Assembly (NCBI GenBank): GCA_035578155.1
Contig: JAPWDM010000049.1
Span: 1,010,663-1,074,662, forward strand
Direction of reading: 5' to 3'
Origin: Brachynemurus nebulosus
Taxonomy: Eukaryota; Arthropoda; Insecta; Neuroptera; Myrmeleontidae
DNA: 64,000 nt
Made by a program: the position numbers and the translations under genes. Below, piece by piece: positions 40,490-51,083 of the stretch. Each line of letters opens with the position of its first letter. Positions within the stretch are counted from its first letter, which is position 1. Below the pieces are notes generated by a model. That model was not told where the DNA came from, searched no databases, and was given only the letters and a program-made list of their open reading frames with translations.

Positions 40490-40641
40490 ATTAAATACAC
40501 GGATACTTGTACAAACGACAACAATAATATCAATCACTCAGAACGGTTTGTCACCAAGAGTGTATTAGACCAAAACCTCCCAAATGAATTAAATATTGCA
40601 ACTCTCAACGTAAGAACACTTAAAGATGAAAAAGTTCACTA
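40490..40641 (+). pseudogene. Short frame ending in AP-endonuclease-like start
   Basis: An open frame leads to ELNIATLNVRTLKDEK and then stops (TAG at 40639-40641). That phrase closely resembles the first beta strand of the AP-type endonuclease domain of many LINE ORF2 proteins, with the conserved Asn of the active site. The match ends after DEK, where the next frame (40626 onward) switches to Dong/R4-type reverse transcriptase. The fragment could be the truncated start of a different LINE joined here, or a chance match to a short motif. Confidence 0.35.
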
Positions 40642-42026
40642 GTACCCACCGCCACCTTGCCCGTATATTTTCAAATTGGTTATTTAATCGTGAGCCAATA
40701 CCATCGTGGCTCGCTGAGGGAAGAACGATCCTAATACCGAAAAATGGAGACCTATCACAACCACAGAACTACAGACCGATAACGTGCCTGAACACTGTGT
40801 ATAAAGCGTTCACTTCCATCCTATATGAACGCATGCTGAAGGCGATTGAACCAGTGTGGAGTTCAATCTATGAACAACGAGGTTCAAAAAGAGGAATGTC
40901 GGGTTGCAAAGACAACTTGCTGGTCAACAGATGTATCTGTCAGGACCCTAGACAGCATAAACGCAACCTGAGCATAGCCTGGGTGGACTATCGAAAAGCA
41001 TTTGACACAACGTCACATGAGCTCATTGTCTATTTGTTCCGTTGTCTGCGAGTCCATCTCGACATTATTAAATGTATTGAACATCTGTTGCCGCTCTGGA
41101 AAACAAGGTTCACAATAACATCCGGTGAACGCGTTGTGTCAACAGAGTTGGTGACATACAAACGAGGCGTATACCAAGGAGACAGCCTCAGCCCACTTTT
41201 GTTTTGTATCTCGTTGTTGCCCCTGTCAATCAGCCTGAGGGAGGAACCGGGCTACTTGTGTGGCCCGGTAGGAAATCGCGAGCATAAAGTCACACATTTA
41301 TTTTATATGGATGACTTAAGACTGTATGCTTCGTCAGAGAGTGATCTCAACTGCATTCTAAAATTAGCACACGAATACACGCACGCGATCGGTATGGAGT
41401 TCGAACTGGACAAATGCGCGGTGGTGCACTGTAAGCATGGTGTAGTTCCGAATTTTGATTCACGCGCCCAATTAGTGGATGGAAGCATCATAGAACATCT
41501 TGATGAAGGAGCGCCCTATACGTACCTTGGTGTTGGCGAAAGTCACATCCCGGAACTGAAGAACATGAAGGTCGCCTTAAGTAGTAGATATAAGCGCCTT
41601 CTCCGACAAATTTGGAGTTCCGAATTGTCGGCGAAGAATAAGACCAGCGTTACAAATATGGTAGCCATACCCATCCTTTTATATACTTTTGGCTCAATTA
41701 AGTGGAATATGAATGAATTGGAGGAACTAGACCGAGACACGCGAAAAATAATGAACATTGATCGTAGTTTGTACCCACACGCATCGACACAACGACTTTA
41801 CCTCCCACGAGACCTAGGGCGTAGGGGGCTCCTGTCAGTCGAAAGTTTACATGACCGTCTAGTCTTAGGTATAGCTTGTCGTGTACTTAACAGTTCAGAC
41901 CCGCTTTTGCAACTCGTCAGAGACCACGAGCTTGCTGGCGTAAGCGCATTATTATTCACAGCAGCGCAACGTGCCGCCGATATCTTGGGCGGAGCCTTCG
42001 ATTTAAGTTCTTTTTTTAATATTTAA
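40626..42026 (+). CDS. Dong/R4-type reverse transcriptase (partial ORF)
   Basis: The 466-residue frame contains a full set of reverse transcriptase blocks: ILIPKNGDL and NYRPITCLN (residues ~36-56), GMSGCKDNLL (90-99), WVDYRKAFDTTSHE (motif A, Asp121), YQGDSLSPLLF (183-193) and the catalytic YMDD (227-230). The thumb-like region with a LYLPRDLGRRGL phrase follows. YMDDLRLY and GCKDNLL are typical of the R4/Dong clade of site-targeting LINEs. Those proteins usually carry a restriction-like endonuclease after the thumb; here the frame ends soon after, so that domain is missing. The N-terminal DNA-binding part is also missing. No stop interrupts the kept part, which suggests a fairly young copy. 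Confidence 0.85.
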   Translation: MKKFTSTHRHLARIFSNWLFNREPIPSWLAEGRTILIPKNGDLSQPQNYRPITCLNTVYKAFTSILYERMLKAIEPVWSSIYEQRGSKRGMSGCKDNLLVNRCICQDPRQHKRNLSIAWVDYRKAFDTTSHELIVYLFRCLRVHLDIIKCIEHLLPLWKTRFTITSGERVVSTELVTYKRGVYQGDSLSPLLFCISLLPLSISLREEPGYLCGPVGNREHKVTHLFYMDDLRLYASSESDLNCILKLAHEYTHAIGMEFELDKCAVVHCKHGVVPNFDSRAQLVDGSIIEHLDEGAPYTYLGVGESHIPELKNMKVALSSRYKRLLRQIWSSELSAKNKTSVTNMVAIPILLYTFGSIKWNMNELEELDRDTRKIMNIDRSLYPHASTQRLYLPRDLGRRGLLSVESLHDRLVLGIACRVLNSSDPLLQLVRDHELAGVSALLFTAAQRAADILGGAFDLSSFFNI

Positions 42027-42345
42027 AAATAAAACACAAAGGCAATTGGCGGATAAACATGGGTCGGAATACCATCGTACGAATTGTGTTTGCTTTTTTC
42101 CTGCTAACTGCTATCGGCACAAATTTGAAATTTACTGAGATTCATCCCTTAAAAACTTAAAACCTTTTTTTAAAGCTTCGATTAACCGGACACTCATCAT
42201 CAGTTTTGAAACTACCAAAATTACAAATCGCTTGTGGACTTTCAATTACACTTCGCTTGTAGACACTCAATACCGAAGATGAAAGGAAAAATTCGACTTT
42301 CGTGATGGAGCCCCGTTGCTCGCGGCGTCTTTTATTCATGTAAAC
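42027..42345 (+). mobile_element. 3' tail of Dong/R4-type LINE
   Basis: The non-coding sequence after the reverse transcriptase stop matches 5549-5878 from TTTTTTAATATTT to the CGCGGCG end, giving the family a shared 3' untranslated region of ~320 bases. The similarity ends near 42335-42345 (TTTTATTC), the likely 3' boundary. No clear target duplication is visible. Confidence 0.7.
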
Positions 42346-44770
42346 TAAATATTCAGACGACACGTGTTCAGTTTGGGTTATGGTAAATGAACCCTATGTA
42401 ATGTACAAAAAATTTCAGAAATTTAAATTGGAACGAAAGCGCAAACCTTTTAAATAATTGAAATAAATTTAAATTGAGATAATTTTACAAAATAATATTC
42501 GAAATCAGTTAAATATCTTATAAAAATTTTAACTTCATAGTTTAGTATTTTCCAAAGATAAGATGCATGAAATATGAAAAGAAAATGTTAAATATAAAAT
42601 AGTAAAAATGACCGAAATAAATTATACACTAAATGAAATATGTTATGAAATTACTAAATTAGGGGTAGGTTTACTCAATGTGTCGCGAGGAACGGTTTGA
42701 TACCATAGTATAAAATAGTAATCCGACCGAAATAAATTCTACACTTAAACTAGTTGCTGCTAGCGTTCGAGATGAGCATTGCTTTACTCTGAACAGGAAC
42801 GTTTTCAGCACACAACGTTTTCTTGAAAATTTCTTAGAAACTACACTATACTAAATATAATACTATATAAATTTTATGAAAACTTTTATGATGCAATGCG
42901 AAATGACATACGAAAATGTGTGTAAAATACTAGACCGACTAGTCTTTACAACTGAAAATTTATCATTGAAAAATAAATCTGGTAATCTGTATTTTCACTT
43001 AAAAATTGTTTTGCACTTTTAGAAAATCACAGTTCATTAATTTAAAAAAAAAAAATAAATGTTTGCAGGAAATTGATTTGAATTTAAAAGAAATTTCTTT
43101 TGAATTCAAAATATTACCGTAGTTTACAAAGTTAAATAAATTTCCTTAAAATATTTTTCGAATTTAAAAATAAAATACTCATCTTTTAAGTTTGGATTTG
43201 TACGAACGTCTAGAATATTATTTTTTTTATTAAACTGTAAACTTAACAAAATTTTATAATTGTTTAATTTACGGCGGTTTTACAACAATTAAAACACGCG
43301 AGAGTGCCATTGGTAAATAGCGTTATTTGTTAAAGAGAGCGATCCTTTTTTACATATCCTAATTATAGCTATCGTTTTTTGATTTTTTTAAAAATTTTCA
43401 AATAAACAGATTAAGTAAGTGTAATCAACAGACAAACAATTTGAATTATATTTTGAAATTTAAATTTTACAGAGATCTGACTTTTGTAAATACAAGCTCA
43501 CTAATTCCACGCAAAGATGTAACTAAGAGTATAATTTTTATGATTCGAAATAAATTTATGTATATGTTATCTTTAGATACCTCAAGATTTCGTTACACCG
43601 CATGCACGACATTTTTACATATATAGTTAAACCATTATTGCTTGAACTGCATGTTGCTCTGTCTGTATATGCGTGTTATGTAGTTGCGTGTGTGACGATT
43701 CACACAGCTGCAAACATCAAACCAACACCACTACAAACAGTGTGTACCTACACAACATAGTGGTGGGAAGTAGAGGGTATTTTTTGTCTACACTGGTATC
43801 ACTAGTGCAGAGATAGCAGCTTGGCTTCTGATTATTCTGTGGGCGTACCCAATCAATCAAGAAATTACATATAAAATTTCTAACCACTGGGTATAGAAAC
43901 CTCATCTCCTTAATAATTAAATAATCAAAAAAGTTATTACCAACTGAAATTCATTTTCTTTGATGGGTGATAAGCAAGATGGGGTTCTACTAAAACGCAT
44001 GTTCCATCTTTCCCCTTACGTAACAATCTGAAATCGAAATGAAATACTCTGTAACTTTAAAATATAGATAAATGAGTAAAATATTGGTTAGCAATCCACT
44101 CAATTCTCTACGGAAAAGATAAACGCAACCTAAAACACGTCCTTTTTTTTTTATTTTTATAATTTTCTGTAGCTCTAGCGCACAAACGCAATTGCTTATT
44201 TTCACCGTTTTCCTATAATTGACTTTAATTGAAAATGCAGATCAAACCTTACTTGCAACTGGTGCGTTCAGGAGGCATGTAAATCTGGGTACCCCACCTT
44301 GCCCCACCTGCCTCTATAAACGATATTTTTCAAATGCCTTTCAACATTTTTCTAATACATCAGAAATAGGAGCTAATTAAAAGATATAAAATAAGATATT
44401 GTACTTAGCAAGCTCTAAAAGTGCTTTTAAATACACCAATGTAAGACCTTTAATAATTCAAAAAATATCAGTATTATTCATAAAATAAAACTAGGTGAAT
44501 ACAGTTGTTTGTCATAGGGTTTCGTTGTATTATAGAAAAGAAGCAGAGCCAGCAATCACAATAGACTTAGATCAATGTTTTTAATAATCTTTCTTTAAAA
44601 AATTCAAACTTTTATGTAAACTAAAAGAACCTTTATAATATTTAAAACTATATTTTAAATTAGTTGCAATGACAATATTTTTTATTTACTTATGCGGGAG
44701 AAGTACTAACTTGGCGCACACATTTCTGTACGCAAAATAGCTGTTTGCTCACTGTACTCTTCCCACATAC
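42346..44770. other. Unassigned AT-rich stretch
   Basis: No supported gene or RNA. The phrase AATAGTAAAAATGACCGAAATAAATTATACACT near 42598 recurs at 42715 with small changes, a short direct duplication. Confidence 0.4.
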
Positions 44771-44773
44771 TTT

Positions 44774-44806
44774 TTTGCGTGTGGAAAGTAACTTTCCACA
44801 CGCAAA
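44774..44806. repeat. Perfect 16-bp palindrome with 1-base centre
   Basis: TTTGCGTGTGGAAAGT (44774-44789), A, then its exact complement (44791-44806). The direct phrase CACACGCAAA recurs as AACACGCAAA at about 44817. No known site is recognised. Confidence 0.9.
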
Positions 44807-45002
44807 TTGACAATAAAACACGCAAAGCCGCCTCTTGATTTTTCATTTAATAAATATTTCATAATTATTTCTATAGAAACCACCAACAAAGTAATTTCAA
44901 CAATAATTAATTCAGAAAAAAAGACGAACACTTAAAAATATTATTTTAAAAACTAATAAAAATGTCAAAAATAGTAATAATAATAGAAAAAAGTATGTCA
45001 AA

Positions 45003-45158
45003 TTCATAATAAAAAATAGTATGTGCAACTCGTGCGGGGTTGTTGATTGCCCACTCCAGCGAATGAGCGCATTCACTACGTTCGTGCGCTCAACTTCGCT
45101 TTCGTGGGCAATCGACAATTTCCCGCACTTATTGCACAATATACTATTTTTTTACTAT
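45003..45158. repeat. CpG-rich foldback element (MITE-like)
   Basis: AAAAAATAGTATGTGCAA, GTGCGGG and GATTGCCCAC on the left are mirrored by GTGGGCAATC, CCCGCAC and TTGCACAATATACTATTTTT on the right. The inner part contains the CpG-rich phrases GAGCGCATTCACTACGTTCG and GCGCTCAACTTCGCTTTCG. The contrast with the AT-rich surroundings suggests an inserted MITE. Confidence 0.75.
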
Positions 45159-45427
45159 ATAGGTAAAGTTAGTGTCACTTTAATTATTTCAATTTATTAA
45201 TTAATATAATTTTTCTGTTTTTATAACTTCGTTACATTTTTTATCATAGCATTTTGAATATTTTAAAGAAAAAATATCTAAAATCGGTGAGTGAATGTCA
45301 AAGTTATGCCGGAATGCAACAAGTCCATTTGAGTCACTCCACGAAACCGTTACTCACTTCGCTCACTCCGCTACAATAAATAAAATATTTCATAAGACAT
45401 TACAAGTTTTGTTACTATGTCATCTTT

Positions 45428-45705
45428 CTAATTTCAAATGTTATCGAGTGCCTGTGAAACATTATTAATGTATGACCAACTTTTGTTCGCATTTACACAT
45501 ACACCAATATTCATATGTTCACTTGACGTCCAGCTTAGCTGATACTTGAACACTCGATTTACTTTGGCATGTATGACCAATTCATTATGTTAATTAAAAT
45601 TCACATAGTGTTTGAAAAATTATCAAATTGGATCTTCTGGGACTCGAACCCGGATCTCTTGGTTACTAGCCAAGCGCCTTACTAGATTGGAATGGCACTC
45701 GAATA
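45428..45705 (-). mobile_element. tRNA-Thr-derived SINE, copy A
   Basis: On the minus strand a tRNA-like head (about 45700-45630) has a B box GGTTCGAGTCC and an anticodon loop CTAGTAA (AGT, Thr). It is followed by a ~200-base body that ends ...ACTCGATAA.ATTTGAAAT near 45430. The body matches copy D at 46290-46475 along its whole length. SINEs of this kind are transcribed by RNA polymerase III from the tRNA-like promoter and moved by a partner LINE. Confidence 0.75.
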
Positions 45706-45707
45706 AG

Positions 45708-45825
45708 CGGTCGGTGGCCTAATTGGTAAGGCGCTTGGCTGGTAACCAAGAGATCCGGGTTCGAGTCCAAGCCGATCTAATTTGACAGTTTTTCAAACAC
45801 TATGTGAATTTTAATTAACTATGTC
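45708..45825 (+). mobile_element. tRNA-Thr-derived SINE, copy B (head and short body)
   Basis: The tRNA-like head is at 45708-45778: D stem GCCT/AGGC, A box TGGCCTAATTGG, anticodon stem CTTGG/CCAAG with loop CTGGTAA (anticodon GGT, Thr), and B box GGTTCGAGTCC. Acceptor pairing is good at six of seven positions counting one G-T pair, but the T stem has mismatches. The same body sequence as copy A follows (TTTTTCAAACACTATGTGAA), so it is a SINE head rather than a working tRNA gene. Copy A is only ~10 bases away in the opposite orientation. Confidence 0.7.
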
Positions 45826-45959
45826 ATCTGTTCACATTTTTCGTAAATTAAAAAGAAAAATTTCCGTTAAACTATAGTTTATTATAACATCCTTATATTC
45901 AGTGAGCTCAAATTATGTTGTCAACTATTTTATATTATAGATTCAAACCAATATTGTAG

Positions 45960-46075
45960 GTTAAAATTAAAAATCATAAAGTGATTGAAAAAATTATCAA
46001 ACTGGATCGGCTGGGAATCGAACCCAGGATCTCTCGGTAACTAGCCAGATGTCTTCGTCACTGACCAACGATCCT
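45960..46075 (-). mobile_element. tRNA-Thr-derived SINE, copy C (partial)
   Basis: On the minus strand a head fragment ends GGTTCGATTCCCAGCCGATC and is followed by the body start TTTGATAATTTTTTCAATCA and CACTTTATGATTTTTAATTTTAACC. Only the first ~60 bases of body are present. Confidence 0.65.
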
Positions 46076-46159
46076 GTGTTTGACAGCCACCCCAGTCAGA
46101 CAACCATTCAACCACTTATGTGTATTGGTATTCTAATGCGAGAAACACTTATAATTTTC

Positions 46160-46225
46160 AATTTCAAATATTATCGAGTCCTTGTAGTAATGTTTCACAA
46201 GCACTCGATAATATTTGAAATTGAC
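46160..46225. repeat. Inverted SINE tails
   Basis: AATTTCAAATATTATCGAGT (about 46157-46178) is mirrored by ACTCGATAATATTTGAAATT (about 46204-46223). These are two SINE 3' ends meeting tail-to-tail. Confidence 0.75.
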
Positions 46226-46478
46226 AAGTCAATTCAAGGAGATTCTGGGTTCGATTCCCAGCCGATCCAGTTTGATAATTTTTTCAATCACTTTGTGATT
46301 TTTAATTTACATTTGGATTTTGGTCATACAAACCAAAGAAATCGAGTGCTTAAATAGAGTGTGTTTAGCTGAATGATAAGCGAACATATAAATACTGGGT
46401 ATATTTAAATGCGAACAAAAGTTCGTCATACGTAGTAATATTTCACAAGCACTCGATAATATTTGAAATTCCATATTG
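46224..46478 (+). mobile_element. tRNA-Thr-derived SINE, copy D
   Basis: The last part of the tRNA-like head (AGATTCTGGGTTCGATTCCC, B box) is followed by the complete body, ending at AGCACTCGATAATATTTGAA. The 5' half of the head is replaced by unrelated sequence. Copies A and D form a ~1-kb inverted pair around copies B and C. Confidence 0.75.
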
Positions 46479-46837
46479 TAGAGAAAAATATAAATAAAAC
46501 ATTAATTATTTAACTTTTGAATTTATAATTTTGCATCATTTTCGCGACACCTTTGAACGGGTCTAAAGCAGTGAAAATTTTAATTCACAGTAGTAGAAGT
46601 TATTGTATTGTTCTTTTCGTAAATTCTGTAACCAATTTAGAATATATTCTATAAGTGAGTGACTGACTGATGTTTGATGTGTGTACCTAAATGTTATGTG
46701 TCCATAATTTACTAATATATCTATACATACATAATATGATCCGCCTGGATAAACTTTAGAATATAAACTAGGTATATAACTAGTCAGTAATAAATATCAA
46801 CCGGAATAATTGTGATAATTTGCTTGGTTGGTTTCAG

Positions 46838-46984
46838 AGATGAAGATGAGCAAAGTGGGGAATCAAACAAATTCACAAGACCCACAAGCAGTTAATTCGC
46901 GCGTGTTTGTCGGTAATCTGAATACGTTTCAGTGTTCCAAAACAGATGTCGAACGTATGTTTCAACGTTATGGGCGATTAGCAG
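46838..46984 (+). CDS. HNRNPC/RALY-like: hnRNP C/RALY-like protein, first coding exon
   Basis: A polypyrimidine-like tract and TTTCAG acceptor (AG at 46836-46837) precede the exon; ATG is at 46840. The product starts MKMSKVGNQ and contains DPQAVNSRVFVGNLNT, with the RNP2 motif VFVGNL of an RRM domain, then TDVERMFQRYGRLAG. This closely follows the N-terminus of hnRNP C and RALY, nuclear proteins that bind U-rich pre-mRNA. The donor GTAAAC is at 46985; the exon ends after the first base of a Gly codon. A 5' non-coding exon must lie upstream, since the exon begins at an acceptor two bases before the ATG. Confidence 0.9.
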
Positions 46985-47704
46985 GTAAACAAACATTATT
47001 ACTATATTACATATACACATTTTATCAGTAGTCTTCAAACATTTTCGTATAATGGAGAAATTTTTTTTAATGTGGCAAATATTATAAGTGATAAAAATGA
47101 AATTGGAAGTTCTTGTTCTTATAAATATGTGTATACCGGTTGGTTCATTTAACCTGGGATTTTATACGTCTCGAAAATAAGCATTGTAGAAGAAAATTTG
47201 TCTGACAAAAAAATTAATATTTCTATATTTCTGAGGAGGGCATCTATTTGTCCTAAAATCAATTTTTCCCAACTGCCCCTGTGGGCGGGACGGGGGGCAA
47301 CACTGGAATCTTAAATGGCAACCTTCATTTTTATTGTGGTTTCGGATTCTACGAGAGGAAATACCTATGTAACTTTTGTCCGAAATATTTTTTTCGATTC
47401 TCAACAGATGGCACTGCAATTGTAAAAATAAATTCTAGACTGAATCCCAAAGAAAGGTGTGGAGACGGTGAAATATCCCGAGAAATACACATCTAATCAA
47501 AAATAAAAAAAAAATATATATGTTTAATATTTGTAAAAAGTCTATTTTCAAAGACACCATACAGGACCACTCGGTATGTGGGTGATGTGACTTTGAAATC
47601 TTAAATGGAAATCCCTTTATTGTATTCTTTAATTAGGTATAAATTGATTTCTCTTAATAAAAGTTTAATAAAATTAATATTAATTTAATGATTTTATCTT
47701 GCAG
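46985..47704 (+). other. Intron between the two RRM exons
   Basis: A 720-base GT-AG intron. It holds a repeat-like part: GAATCTTAAATGGCAACC near 47309 recurs as GAAATCTTAAATGGAAATCC near 47597, and a GC-rich GGGCGGGACGGGGGGCAA phrase precedes the first. These look like fragments of an old MITE. Open frames here are not coding. Confidence 0.8.
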
Positions 47705-47812
47705 GAATATCTATGCATAAAGGTTACGCGTTTGTGCAATTTACAAATCCTTTCGATGCGAGAAACGCGTGTGTGGGAGAAGATGGACGAACGGTTTTAG
47801 GGCAAATTCTTG
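47705..47812 (+). CDS. HNRNPC/RALY-like: hnRNP C/RALY-like protein, second coding exon
   Basis: After TTGCAG the exon completes the split Gly codon and encodes ISMHKGYAFVQFTNPFDARN, containing the RNP1 motif KGYAFVQF, then GEDGRTVLGQIL. The donor is GTAAGT at 47813, and the frame breaks after the first base of the next codon, matching the exon structure expected before the conserved end of this RRM. Together the two exons give about 84 residues, most of one RRM. The remaining exons (end of RRM, coiled coil, acidic tail) were not found between here and 64000 and are presumed to lie beyond the window. Confidence 0.9.
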
Positions 47813-48082
47813 GTAAGTATTATTATTATTTTTAAACCAATAATAAATAGTATTATCATAATTATGTAAACAGATTTTTAAAAGATGCTGTGTTTTTAAT
47901 AATTTGAGTCGTTGAAAATTAACGATTTTCAAAATAAAATTTCTAAATAGTTTTGTCATTAAAATTGAACATAATTATGTAATGATAATTCATAAAAATT
48001 TAACACAATTTTTAAATACAGCCACTTAATATTGTACTAGTAAGAATAATACAATTTTCAGAATAGTAACAAAATTTAAATA

Positions 48083-48596
48083 TTAGGTCATCCGAAAAGT
48101 TTGTGCCATTTTCGGAGCCGCTCGGATGAATTCATATTTCTTCAAGTAGCAACCGCAAACAAAACATGCAACAACATGTTAGTGTTAGTGCTATAAACAG
48201 TGTTTAAATTTTTTTGTCAGTAATAATGAGCAATCTTAGATATCAACGAACATCACGGCATGTTATACGAGTTTATAAAAGGTGCTAATGCAGCTAACGC
48301 AACAAGGAATATTAAATTTGTAGTGTTTATGGTGATGATACGCTTTCTAACGGAACTTATAGTGGTTTGCTAGATTTCAAAAGGGTAATTTTTCTTTGGA
48401 AGATGAAGTTCCCTCCGGTCGAAATGTGTGTATTGACGATGCATTTATCCGTCGAGAAGTAAAGCGAAACCTGAGGCAAACTGTTAAGAATTAGCAGCAA
48501 CTTTTGAGGATCCAAAATCCACATTTTTCGGCCATTTGAATAAAATCGGGATGGTCATTTACACCAAAAACGGCTCGAATTCTCCGGATGACCCAA
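48083..48596 (+). mobile_element. Mariner remnant, N-terminal part, internally deleted
   Basis: The left end TTAGGTCATCCGAAAAGTTT is preceded by TA. The right end TCTCCGGATGACCCAA is followed by TA, giving imperfect terminal inverted repeats and a TA duplication. Between them a decayed frame from ATG at about 48226 keeps the N-terminal helix-turn-helix pattern of mariner transposase across frameshifts (MLYEFIKGANAANATRNI, SVYG, GNFSLEDE.PSGR, REVKRNLRQTV). The catalytic half is absent. It lies in the intron after the second RRM exon. Inactive. Confidence 0.85.
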
Positions 48597-48599
48597 TAC

Positions 48600-49194
48600 A
48601 GTTCAAATAAATGACACATTTTAAATAAATATTGAAATCGTACCTATTTGTAAAATTGTGATTCTGTGTAGCCTATACGGACGGGAAAGTAACATTGATA
48701 AATAATTAATCAGCTAGCAATGATAAACTAATCACTAGCGTTTATTTCACCTTATATACTTAAAGCATTGCCGTTTTTATTACACTCTCACATTACCGAT
48801 TTCATTGTACTCTCACGCAATATCACCCTCACTATAGAAATTTTCACTTCAAAAAGGTTGCCGACATTTGGAGCTTAATGGAAAGGCATCTTTAAGTAGA
48901 ACATGCTGTATATGCTTCCATAAATGGTCATTGCATTTCCGAATTCCAGATGCAACTTTATTTATTTAAAAATTTATAGTACAACAGATTCGTTTTGGCC
49001 CACCAAACATGTTTCCTATCTTCGTTATACTATGTTGTATTGGATTGTACTAATGCAATAAAAAAGGATACATAACAAACAGAATTTGGACTTTGAACGG
49101 TTAGAACCAATCTGTGAATCTATATGTACTTACCTACACAAAATACTAGCCTAGCTTATTTGCCCACACAATTTTTTTGTAAGTTTGGATGTAT

Positions 49195-49197
<3 letters not shown>
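48600..49197. other. Intronic AT-rich stretch
   Basis: Presumed intron of the hnRNP-like gene. No splice sites with matching coding sequence and no RNA gene are seen. Confidence 0.45.

Positions 49198-49280
<83 letters not shown>
49198..49280. repeat. (TA)n microsatellite
   Basis: About 41 TA units. Confidence 0.95.
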
Positions 49281-49282
<2 letters not shown>

Positions 49283-50935
49283 AGCTGCGGCGACCCGAGG
49301 TGTCACTCGCATAAAATTATCTGAATTATAGGTAAAATTTATAGGTCAATTCAATCATATATTCTAAAATTCTGTGCAAAATCTATTATTTATAGCTGCT
49401 CGCTCAATGACTATAGTAACTATCTTCATATTTTATTATCATGGCCAGTTTCCGCACCGTGAGAACTTAGTATAGATACCTATGCCAGCAGTTTTAGAAT
49501 TGTTTCTATTTTAGGCCTTTCAATGCACCAAGGCCCCGGGAAATCATTTTAACTTCACTTTCATCTTTCATAGAGTTCTCAACAGTACTTGAGTAAAAAT
49601 TGTCAAATTTCTTCAGCTTTTTAATTTGCGCCCTTTTTTGTGTAACTGACGGACAATAAGAGCACACGTACACTTAAGTTTGATATTCTGAAATTTTGTA
49701 CAAAATCAGTTCCTTATGTGCTTCGCTTCGCTCGCTCGACGACTCTAAAGTATTATTCATATTTTCATATTTCTATAGCATATATTTTCATAAAATTTTA
49801 TCAAAGTCAGTCCAGTTGTTTAATTAGAGTATAGAGTATAGAGCTTAATTCGATAACGCTGGAGCATTCGTTCCAACTTCACCTTAATTTCAAATCAGAT
49901 ATTCTGAAATTCTTCGCTATATTCGTATTTCAATAGCATGTTTAATTTTCATACCTTGAAATCTTATCGTAGATAGTTAGATTTTCATACTGAAAATTTT
50001 AGGAGCACTGTAATTTATGAGACATTTTGAGATCCCAGGGCTCTGGAGAATAATTCTGAATTCACATTAATTTATTTTGGAATCTCAATAATATTTGAGA
50101 AAAATTTTGATAAGATACGTCTGATCGTTTATTTGAAGGATTTTTTGGGTCCGCAAAAGCCTATGGGGGAATTTTAGCCTCATGTCCATTTTTTTCAAAA
50201 TCTCACTACTATTCGAGAAAAATTTGGTCAAGATCCGTTCAGCCATTTAAGTATTTTGGGTTTCTTTGGAGAGCCGAAATTTGATAACGATACGTCCAGT
50301 CGTTTATTTTAGGCTTTCTTGGGGATTCTAAGGTCCTACAGGATAACTTTAACTTCGATCGTTTTTCTTTTTTTTTCGATTCGTATACCAGTTTTACTAT
50401 AGTCTTGTTTCATCATTTTTTTGATACCAGCTACCGTTGTCTCGAAACTACTGAGGACAGGTAAGTAAAGTCCATATTTCATTTTTAATATCAGGATGAC
50501 CGACACCGGCTCAATGGAAATATCACTTGTATGGAATTTGCTGAGAACAGCAGACGCACGTGCCAATTGATAACTGGGATAACTGGACAGCCCAGTTGTT
50601 TATTTCTTTATAAAATACAAATTAATAGTATTTTGCACAGTAAATTAGTAATTTCATGGTAGTCGTAGGTAAAAATATTATTGGTGGTATATATAGAAAT
50701 TTTTGTTAAATACTTACAAAACTTCCAAAAATATTTTTTTCCCATTAAACTTAGCAACTATTTAAAATTTGTATGATTTTTTTATAAATCGTCCAGAGAT
50801 TGTATATACTGTAATAAAATATTGATATTTTACGGTTTTTCGTAAATTTCGATGGTTAGACAAAATATTTTGCAAAACCCGTTCTTAGCCCAATGGGGAC
50901 CTACATGCCAAATTTCAAGATACATCCAAATTTCT

Positions 50936-50938
<3 letters not shown>
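49281..50938. repeat. Old dispersed repeat region
   Basis: Recurring phrases such as GAGAAAAATTT(T/G)G, AAGATACGTC/AAGATCCGTTC and CATTTAAGTATTTTGGGT appear at ~100-130-base steps between 49800 and 50350. They resemble the style of the 20.2-kb and 62-kb repeats. No gene. The boundaries are not clear. Confidence 0.4.

Positions 50939-51017
<79 letters not shown>
50939..51017. repeat. (TA)n microsatellite
   Basis: About 39 TA units ending ~40 bases before the target site of the I-group LINE. Confidence 0.95.
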
Positions 51018-51020
<3 letters not shown>

Positions 51021-51083
51021 GAACGCTATTAATGAGATAAAAACAAAAATAATTATGTTTACGATATTATTATTTATTATTAA

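Noticed and set aside
45708..45778. Functional tRNA-Thr (GGT) gene
   Set aside because: The T stem has mismatches, and the following sequence is the same SINE body seen after the other heads, so it is a SINE head.
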